Assembly: GCA_002424635.1 (NCBI GenBank) | Contig: DIKT01000037.1 | Span: 1 to 17,936, forward strand | DNA: 17,936 nucleotides | From: Desulfobulbaceae bacterium UBA5611 | GTDB lineage: Bacteria > Desulfobacterota > Desulfobulbia > Desulfobulbales > Desulfocapsaceae | Direction: 5' to 3' | Shown: positions 7,701 to 13,517 of the stretch, one piece after another | Numbering within the stretch: the stretch's first letter is position 1 | How the letters are laid out: every line of letters starts with the position of its first letter | Made by a program: the position numbers and the translations under genes | The notes under the pieces: generated by a model | What the model was told of the DNA's origin: nothing | Seen by the model: only the letters and a program-made list of their open reading frames with translations | Database searches by the model: none

Positions 7701-8456
7701 ATGCAGTCATTACCTCTGATAACAGTCACCAATCTGACTATGGCCTATGGCTCATTCGTCCTTCAGCGAGAGCTTAATTTCACTGTCCGCCAAGGAGATA
7801 TCTTTGTTATCATGGGGGACTCCGGATGCGGCAAATCCACCCTGCTCAGACATATGATCGGCCTGAAAGATCCGGCCGCCGGGACTATTCATTTTCGTGA
7901 AACTGACTTCTGGGCCGCATCTGAAGAACAGCGCAGTCAGATCATGCAAAGATGCGGTATTCTTTATCAAAGCAGCGCCCTGCTGAGCTCAATGACTCTG
8001 GCCGAGAATATCGCCTTACCCCTGCGTCAGCATACCACCTTGGGTCAGGATGAAATTGGTGATCTTGTCTCCCTGAAGCTTCGCCTGGTTGGCCTTGCCG
8101 GATTCGCTGATTTCTATCCTTCAGAAATCAGCGGCGGCATGAAAAAAAGAGCAGGCCTGGCCAGGGCCATCGCCCTTGATCCGGAGATCCTTTTTTTTGA
8201 TGAACCTTCAGCAGGTCTTGATCCTATCAATGCTCGGCTGATGGATGATTTAATCCTGGAATTACGCGACAGCCTGGGGGCAACAGTAGTTATTGTGACT
8301 CACGAACTGGCCTCGATATTTGCCATCGGCAGTGATTCGATTTTTCTTGACGCTGATTCACGGACCATAATTGCCGGAGGTGCTCCTCATACCCTGCTGG
8401 CATCGACAACCAACAGCAAAGTAAAAAAATTCTTAACTCGCGGTAGCAGCTTTTAA
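7701..8456 (+). CDS. MlaF-like ABC transporter ATP-binding protein
   Basis: The 251-residue product is the cytoplasmic ATPase that powers the MCE transporter. It has Walker A GDSGCGKST (39-47), a Q-loop at LYQSSAL (88-94), the signature SGGMKKRAGLARA (144-156), Walker B ILFFDEP (163-169), a D-loop SAGLD (170-174) and the H-loop His201. SGGMKKR in place of SGGQ is characteristic of the MlaF branch. It starts 63 bases after the permease with only a weak GAAG in front, and is followed by the MCE protein, which confirms the transporter type. Confidence 0.92.
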   Translation: MQSLPLITVTNLTMAYGSFVLQRELNFTVRQGDIFVIMGDSGCGKSTLLRHMIGLKDPAAGTIHFRETDFWAASEEQRSQIMQRCGILYQSSALLSSMTLAENIALPLRQHTTLGQDEIGDLVSLKLRLVGLAGFADFYPSEISGGMKKRAGLARAIALDPEILFFDEPSAGLDPINARLMDDLILELRDSLGATVVIVTHELASIFAIGSDSIFLDADSRTIIAGGAPHTLLASTTNSKVKKFLTRGSSF

Positions 8457-8507
8457 AGAACAGTTGCAATTGCATTTCCTGAAATTTTCAAGGATTATAC
8501 CTATCTC

Positions 8508-9524
8508 ATGAGTAAAAAAGCAAATTCCACCCGTATCGGCGCCTTTGTGGTCTTGTCGTTTGTATTGCTGGCAACCGGCATCATTATTTTTGGCGGCGGC
8601 CATCTGTTCACCAGTAAAGATACTGCCATTGTTTACCTGGAGGGCTCCTTGCAAGGCCTTAATATCGGCGCTCCTGTCACGTATCGAGGCATAACTATCG
8701 GTGAAATTAAAGAAATCAGGCTGGATATTGACCCGGCGACCTATGAAATCACGGTACCGGTCTTAATCAGTCTTACTCCTGATAAGGTTGTCAAGATGGA
8801 GGGCAAAGATAAAAATTATGACATCAATACTTTTTTAAAAATAATGTGCGACCGGGGGTTACGGGCCACTTTAAAATCACAAAGCCTTCTTACCGGCAAG
8901 CTTTATATTGATCTGGCCATTCATGAAGGTTCAGAGGCCATATATCACGATAAAGACGGTAAATATCTGGAGATCCCGACGATTCCTTCCGAGATGCAAC
9001 AGATGACCCGAGCTATGCAATCCCTGGATTTCTCGGAATTGGCGACTAAATTCTCCAATACCATGACTGCTTTGGAAAAAATGAGCACTACCCTGGAACA
9101 GGCCTTGGGTTCAGAGGCTTCCAAGGAAAATCTGGCCCTCTTTTTTGCCAGCCTGGACCGTTTTCATTCCATCCTGGCCAAATTTGACGAAAATTTATTA
9201 CCCATGATGAATAAAATAGAGACCAGCCTTGATAAGGTTTCTCTTCTTGCCGACAATACCAATCAAATGGTAGGACAGATTGATGGGCAGCTTGATCCTT
9301 TTTTTAGCACAATGAACGCTACTGTTCAGGATATGGGCCGGACCATGCAAACCACGGAAGCATTGATGACCGGCCTGCGACAATCGACGGGCACCGAGTC
9401 ACCCCTTTACTATCAATTAACTGAGAGTATCGCTGAGATGGGAAAAGCTGCAAAATCCATCCGCGCTTTTACTGAATATCTAGAGCGAAATCCTCAGATG
9501 CTGATCTTTGGCAGAGAAAAATAA
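8508..9524 (+). CDS. MlaD-like MCE-domain protein
   Basis: The 338-residue product is anchored by one N-terminal membrane segment (about 12-32) and has a single MCE domain (about 38-137), recognised by GLNIGAPVTYRGITIGEI at 50-67 and a C-terminal LLTGKLYIDL. In MlaD such domains form a hexameric ring with a lipid-conducting pore in the periplasm. The remaining 200 residues are helical and rich in methionine, leucine and glutamine, suggesting a long needle or coiled-coil extension as in PqiB-like or actinobacterial MCE proteins; E. coli MlaD (about 180 residues) lacks this. AAGGA precedes the ATG by 13 bases. It is the third gene of the operon. Confidence 0.9.
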   Translation: MSKKANSTRIGAFVVLSFVLLATGIIIFGGGHLFTSKDTAIVYLEGSLQGLNIGAPVTYRGITIGEIKEIRLDIDPATYEITVPVLISLTPDKVVKMEGKDKNYDINTFLKIMCDRGLRATLKSQSLLTGKLYIDLAIHEGSEAIYHDKDGKYLEIPTIPSEMQQMTRAMQSLDFSELATKFSNTMTALEKMSTTLEQALGSEASKENLALFFASLDRFHSILAKFDENLLPMMNKIETSLDKVSLLADNTNQMVGQIDGQLDPFFSTMNATVQDMGRTMQTTEALMTGLRQSTGTESPLYYQLTESIAEMGKAAKSIRAFTEYLERNPQMLIFGREK

Positions 9525-9537
9525 GGAGCACTGTAAA

Positions 9538-10119
9538 ATGAAGAAAACCACTTTCTGGTCTATTATCATGATCTGCGGCCTGGTTACCCTGGTCGGCTGC
9601 TTTCAAGCAACCCCAGTGAGGCAATATATCCTGATCACTGAGCCAATACCACAAGCACTGGATCACAATTTGGAACCAATGACTATTCTGATCGGTCCGG
9701 TAAAACTGGCTAATTATCTTGATCAAGCCAGAATCGTCAGGCGTCATGGCCCAACCAGGATTGATGCCCTTACTGGTCATCAATGGGCTGGCGATCTTAC
9801 CGAGATGATCAGCCAGAAATTGATAGCGGACTTGGGCGGTCTGCTTAAGCCGGCCCAGGTCCTTGCCTATCCCGGCCCTGCTGGACAGGGGCGCCGGGTG
9901 TCTATTGATATCCTGCGTTTTGAAGGTACTGACGATAAAAAGGCCATCATTGAGGCCAACTGGACCATTTTCGATCTGGAGAGCAAAGAGATGCTTAAAA
10001 CACATTCATCTCTTATCCACATGTTACTGTCAGATGACAGCTTCGAGACGCTGACCACTGTTTTAAGTAAAGGCTTGACCCAGCTTGGTCAGGAGATTGC
10101 GACCTCTATTGTCATGTAA
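9538..10119 (+). CDS. PqiC-type transport-associated lipoprotein (DUF330/ABC auxiliary family)
   Basis: From the ATG at 9538 the protein has 193 residues with a lipoprotein signal: basic MKK, a hydrophobic stretch, and lipobox LVGC with the lipidated cysteine at position 21. The mature part (RQYILITEP near the start, then ILIGPVKLANYLDQ) follows the pattern of the ABC-type transport auxiliary lipoproteins seen with PqiAB-like MCE systems. AAGGAG lies nine bases before this ATG and overlaps the mlaD-like stop. An in-frame ATG at 9508 lies inside the upstream gene and would put a charged stretch before the signal, so it was not chosen. It probably sits in the outer membrane as the far end of the lipid bridge. 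Confidence 0.82.
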   Translation: MKKTTFWSIIMICGLVTLVGCFQATPVRQYILITEPIPQALDHNLEPMTILIGPVKLANYLDQARIVRRHGPTRIDALTGHQWAGDLTEMISQKLIADLGGLLKPAQVLAYPGPAGQGRRVSIDILRFEGTDDKKAIIEANWTIFDLESKEMLKTHSSLIHMLLSDDSFETLTTVLSKGLTQLGQEIATSIVM

Positions 10120-10139
10120 AAATAAGCTGTAAACAGAGT

Positions 10140-10943
10140 ATGAAGCTAAAGAGCACCCTCACGCAACGATGTTTTGTTAATGCCCCTTGGCAGCTATTAA
10201 AGACTGATTATCTTGATCTTTTTCTTGAGCACGGGATTCAGCCGGAAATCGGCCTGGAAGGCAGCTGTCTTTACGATGAAGATCCGACGGAATTCCGGCG
10301 CATTGCGGCTATTCTGCACCAGTATAAACTGGCCTGTACCCTGCATGCTCCTTTTTTTGATCTTGCCCCAGGGGCACTAGATCCTTATATTCTAGCGGCC
10401 AGTCGTGCTAAATTACAACGCGCCTTTGAGCTATTAGAGATCTTCAGGCCGCGCTCCATTGTCTGCCATCTGCAATTTGAGGAAAACAAACAAGGATATA
10501 GATTAAATGAGTGGAGTGCCATCGCCCTGACTACCTGGCGTCAACTACTGCACAAGGCCGCTAGCCTGAAAGTGCCGATCATGCTGGAAAATACTTATGA
10601 ACATTCCCCGGCTATCCACCAGGCTATCCTGACCCAGCTGCACTCGCCCTATGCCGGTTTCTGTCTGGATGTTGGCCATCTCTTAAGTTTTGCCCGCTCT
10701 CCCTGGCAGAATTGGCTGCCACTCCTGTTACCATGGCTGGGCCAATTACATCTCCATGACAATGATGGCAATTCAGACCAGCACCTGGCGCCAGGTCAGG
10801 GTCAGTTTGACTTCTCCGGTCTATTTCAGTTTTTACGTGACCATGACCTTCATCCGCTGATTACTCTTGAGCCCCACAGCCAGGAAGATCTATGGCGGGC
10901 TTTTGCCTATTTGGAAGAAACTGAACTTTTCATCGGGGTTTAA
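10140..10943 (+). CDS. Sugar phosphate isomerase/epimerase-like TIM-barrel enzyme
   Basis: The 267-residue product has the xylose-isomerase/AP-endonuclease-2 type barrel. Likely metal ligands appear in order on successive strands: H69 in LHAPFFDLAPG, H110, E150 in MLENTYE, D177 and H180 in CLDVGH, H204 and H206 in LHLHDNDG, and E244 in TLEPHS. HDNDG...DQHLAPGQGQFDF (206-225) is typical of the isomerase branch. The exact substrate cannot be read from sequence; endonuclease IV is less likely on length and motif details. It begins 20 bases after the lipoprotein gene, so it belongs to the transporter operon, perhaps acting on a cell-envelope or polar-lipid sugar (inference). No strong ribosome binding site is visible. 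Confidence 0.8.
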   Translation: MKLKSTLTQRCFVNAPWQLLKTDYLDLFLEHGIQPEIGLEGSCLYDEDPTEFRRIAAILHQYKLACTLHAPFFDLAPGALDPYILAASRAKLQRAFELLEIFRPRSIVCHLQFEENKQGYRLNEWSAIALTTWRQLLHKAASLKVPIMLENTYEHSPAIHQAILTQLHSPYAGFCLDVGHLLSFARSPWQNWLPLLLPWLGQLHLHDNDGNSDQHLAPGQGQFDFSGLFQFLRDHDLHPLITLEPHSQEDLWRAFAYLEETELFIGV

Positions 10944-10950
10944 ACAGGAT

Positions 10951-11001
10951 TGCTCAATAAATAAAAACATATTTTTCTGATATGTTTTTATTTATTGAGC
11001 A
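10951..11001. repeat. Perfect 22-bp inverted repeat with 7-base loop
   Basis: The arms at 10951-10972 and 10980-11001 are exact reverse complements, starting TGCTCAATAAATA on the left and separated by TTTTCTG. The stem is AT-rich. It begins eight bases after the isomerase stop and ends 27 bases before the MotA-like fragment. It could terminate or stabilise the operon's transcript, but it lacks a T tail after the stem; a mobile-element remnant or recombination site is another possibility. Confidence 0.95.
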
Positions 11002-11028
11002 GCAGACTACCATTTTATTTATTTTAAT

Positions 11029-11478
11029 ATGACTGACCACGTATCCACAGAACTGCGGCGTGAAGATTCAGAGCGCATTCTGCGTACTATTGCTGATTTC
11101 TTTCCGGCCTTCGGTATTATCGGTTCAGTAATCGGCCTGGTTTCCATGCTTGGCGGCATTGGCGATACATCTATTATTCTCAAAGCCATTCCTATAGCCT
11201 TGACCTCCACTCTTTATGGCATCTTTTTTGCTAACTTCTTCCTGCTGCCTTTTGCCGCCAATCTACGCGAGCGCACCAATCATGAACTGCTCCTGCAAAA
11301 AATCATTATGGAGGGTGTTATTGCCATTGATTCAGAGATGAACTCCGCCATTCTCAAGACCAAACTGGAATCCTTTCTGACCCCATCTGAAAGAATTGAG
11401 GAACTGGTTTCTTATCGCAAAATCAAGGAAAGATTCAACATCAGGGAAGAGACCGAAGACGGGTCCAGGGACTCATGA
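11029..11478 (+). CDS. MotA/TolQ/ExbB-family proton channel protein, C-terminal half only
   Basis: The 149-residue product aligns with the last part of MotA/PomA. Two membrane segments (about 24-45 and 53-76) correspond to MotA TM3 and TM4: PAFGIIGSVIGLVSML carries the conserved proline P26, and TLYGIFFANFFLLPFAANL the conserved P74. The cytoplasmic tail LLLQKIIMEGVIAID is also typical. MotA is about 250-290 residues; TM1, TM2 and the charged cytoplasmic loop are absent. The frame upstream is open only to 10999, inside the inverted repeat, so there is no hidden N-terminus. No ribosome binding site is visible and no motB follows. It is either a decaying remnant of a flagellar stator gene or a reused half-channel. 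Its TGA overlaps the next ATG. Confidence 0.65.
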   Translation: MTDHVSTELRREDSERILRTIADFFPAFGIIGSVIGLVSMLGGIGDTSIILKAIPIALTSTLYGIFFANFFLLPFAANLRERTNHELLLQKIIMEGVIAIDSEMNSAILKTKLESFLTPSERIEELVSYRKIKERFNIREETEDGSRDS

Positions 11479-12293
11479 CTAAGTTAAATAAGCCCCTGGA
11501 TATATATAAGCTGCTGCCCAAAACCAACTGTGGCCATTGTGGTGTCCCTTCATGCATGGCCTTTGCCGCCTCAGTCCTGCAGGGCTTGAAAAGCTTGAAC
11601 GGTTGCCCCTATCTGAGTAAGGACCTTCTTGCTCAGCACGATTCCCAGCTTATCAGGCGCCGGTCAATGGATGATGATTACATGGAGGTAATCAGCCAGC
11701 TGCAACAAAAGGTACAAAGTCTTGATTTAGCCGGAATAGCACCACGGCTTGGCGTACGATTGATACAGGGTAAGCTGGCAATCAACTGCCTGGGCAAGGA
11801 TTTCTTCATTGACCAGGCCGGCGAAATGACTTCCACATGTCATGTCAATCATTGGCTTTATGTGCCTCTGCTGCACTATATTCTGGGGTGTCAAGGGGTG
11901 GCTTTGCAGGAAAAATGGGTACCCTTTGGCAGTCTGCCTGGCGCGGCGGAATGGAGCCAATATTTCTCCCATCGTTGCGAAGAAGCTCTACGCCAAATAG
12001 CCGACGTCCACAAGGAGCTGCTCCTGGAGATACTCTTTCTTTTTGGGGCTCAGACAGTGGATGCGGCTGGTAAGGCCGATCACTCTCTGCTGATCAGGCC
12101 CCTGCCCAAGGTACCTTTTCTGATCAATTACTGGCAACCGGATGCTGAGTTTCCTTCAAAATTAAATATTCTTCTGGATCAGTCGGCCGCCCAGAATATC
12201 AATGCCCGTTCCATTACTCTCCTGGCCCGCGGCATTATCGAGATGATTCGCCAGCTTATCGTCTCCCACAGCAGAGACGGCAAGCTATTTTAA
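11475..12293 (+). CDS. Fe-S cluster domain plus DUF3786-like protein
   Basis: The 272-residue product opens with a four-cysteine motif, C19, C22, C27 and C44, in TNCGHCGVPSCMAFA...NGCP. This is the [4Fe-4S] domain pattern also found in the corrinoid Fe-S protein of the acetyl-CoA pathway. Residues from about 85 to 265 resemble DUF3786, including LPKVPFLINYWQPDAEFPSK (203-222) near the end. A redox or corrinoid-linked role in anaerobes is suggested but not established. Its ATG overlaps the TGA of the half-MotA gene (ATGA), so expression looks coupled; there is no separate strong ribosome binding site. DUF3786 assignment is from memory of the family pattern and should be confirmed by profile search. 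Confidence 0.75.
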   Translation: MTKLNKPLDIYKLLPKTNCGHCGVPSCMAFAASVLQGLKSLNGCPYLSKDLLAQHDSQLIRRRSMDDDYMEVISQLQQKVQSLDLAGIAPRLGVRLIQGKLAINCLGKDFFIDQAGEMTSTCHVNHWLYVPLLHYILGCQGVALQEKWVPFGSLPGAAEWSQYFSHRCEEALRQIADVHKELLLEILFLFGAQTVDAAGKADHSLLIRPLPKVPFLINYWQPDAEFPSKLNILLDQSAAQNINARSITLLARGIIEMIRQLIVSHSRDGKLF

Positions 12294-12317
12294 GATTAAC
12301 AATCTTTAATATTTTTT
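12292..12317 (+). terminator. Weak candidate terminator after the Fe-S/DUF3786 gene
   Basis: AAGATT (12292-12297) and AATCTT (12301-12306) form a 6-bp AT-rich stem with a three-base loop starting in the stop codon, followed after a few bases by TTTTTT (12312-12317). Stem strength is low, so termination may be partial. Confidence 0.25.
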
Positions 12318-12369
12318 AGCACAGTTGCCTTCGTTGCCTAAAGATCTGTTTGCCATCAGTACTGGCCTT

Positions 12370-12398
12370 TTGCTGGCATATTAAATGTACTTTATAAA
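12370..12398 (+). promoter_or_regulatory. Probable sigma-70 promoter with palindrome over the -10, for the pentapeptide lipoprotein
   Basis: TTGCTG (12370-12375) and TATAAA (12393-12398) are separated by 17 bases. The -10 lies in the perfect 12-base palindrome ACTTTATAAAGT (12389-12400), which extends imperfectly to 18 bases and could be an operator. The resulting leader would be about 75 bases, ending in the AAGGAG site of the lipoprotein gene. Confidence 0.45.
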
Positions 12399-12482
12399 GT
12401 GCAATACCTGTATCTTTATGCTATACTTCTTTTTTTAATTTATATTGTATTTCAATAGTTTACCCATATAAGGAGACATATT

Positions 12483-13502
12483 ATGTCATTACGTTTGTGG
12501 TCACTAATTCTTTTTTGTACTGTCGTGTTGACCGGTTGCGCGCCTGTTACGCATAACCAGATGGTTGCCAAAGGCAGTTCACCCCTGGTTGCAAAACAGA
12601 TATTTGACCTGGTGTCCGGTAATACCTTGTATATGCAGAGCATCGATTTTAATGCACATCTTTATTTCCTATCGGACGGCACAATGCTGGCCAAAGGTAA
12701 GTCCTATAGCAGTGATGATCAAGACAGCGGCGGCTGGGATATCAATAACAACAACCAGCTTTGTCTTAAGTTCAAGGTCTGGTATTTTGGTGAGATGAAG
12801 TGTTATTCTATATTTCCTAATACCGGCAAAGATGAATATGTACTTTTTCATGCTAACGGCGCTATTGCTTATAACGCCAAAGCCTCAAGCGGCGATTCAG
12901 CAAGACTGTACAAAAAAAATGAATCAAGCCGGAAAGAGACTACCTATCTTCGTGAATCGCTTACTACCGGTCAACCATCGTCTGCACCCGGGCCAGCCCC
13001 AGACCTGCAGTCATCAGGTGAGCCACCGCAACAAAGTACTTTCTTAAGAGAATCCCTGGCCACCGCAGAAAATGACAGGCCTTCATCACAGGAGGCAGGG
13101 ACTGCTGTTATTGCCAGCCAAACTCCGGCACCGTCCGGCCTTGCTGCCCCTGAGGAGGTAGAGCACACGGTTAAAGCCATGGCCCGGAACTGTCCTGGAT
13201 GTAATCTGGAAAAAAGTGACCTGCGCCAAGCAGATCTGATAGGGGCCAACTTGCAAGGAGCTAAACTGAAAGGGGCCGACTTGAGCCGTGCCAATTTACG
13301 ACGGGCTAATCTTGAAGGGGCAAACCTCAGCGGGGCCAGTCTCTTGAGCGCTAATCTGCCGGGCGCCAACCTCAAAGGGGCCAACCTCACCAATGCCGAC
13401 TTTACCGGGGCCAACCTGATCAAGGCTGATTTTACCGGCGCCAAGACTGAAAATATGATCCTGACCAACGCCCACCTTGAGGGTGTGACCGGTCTGAAAT
13501 AA
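12483..13502 (+). CDS. Lipoprotein with DUF995-like domain and pentapeptide-repeat tail
   Basis: The 339-residue product has a lipoprotein signal with lipobox LTGC and lipidated Cys19. Residues about 40-142 resemble DUF995: FLSDGTMLAKG, GGWDINNNNQLCLKF and EMKCYSI, with C94 and C107 positioned for a disulfide. A proline- and serine-rich linker (150-225) contains a duplicated element, TTYLRESL (153-160) and STFLRESL (186-193). CPGC (237-240) leads into about 17 pentapeptide units, A(N/D)LxG type, to about residue 325. These form a right-handed beta helix; CPGC before such repeats is seen in other proteins. AAGGAG precedes the ATG. It probably faces the periplasm from a membrane anchor. Function is unknown; the signal peptide and repeats are certain, the DUF995 match is tentative. 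Confidence 0.85.
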   Translation: MSLRLWSLILFCTVVLTGCAPVTHNQMVAKGSSPLVAKQIFDLVSGNTLYMQSIDFNAHLYFLSDGTMLAKGKSYSSDDQDSGGWDINNNNQLCLKFKVWYFGEMKCYSIFPNTGKDEYVLFHANGAIAYNAKASSGDSARLYKKNESSRKETTYLRESLTTGQPSSAPGPAPDLQSSGEPPQQSTFLRESLATAENDRPSSQEAGTAVIASQTPAPSGLAAPEEVEHTVKAMARNCPGCNLEKSDLRQADLIGANLQGAKLKGADLSRANLRRANLEGANLSGASLLSANLPGANLKGANLTNADFTGANLIKADFTGAKTENMILTNAHLEGVTGLK

Positions 13503-13517
13503 ACACTGACTTTGCAT

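Noticed and set aside
9508..9537. Upstream ATG for the PqiC-type lipoprotein
   Set aside because: It would overlap the MlaD-like gene, lacks a ribosome binding site at the right distance and would spoil the signal peptide; the ATG at 9538 fits far better.
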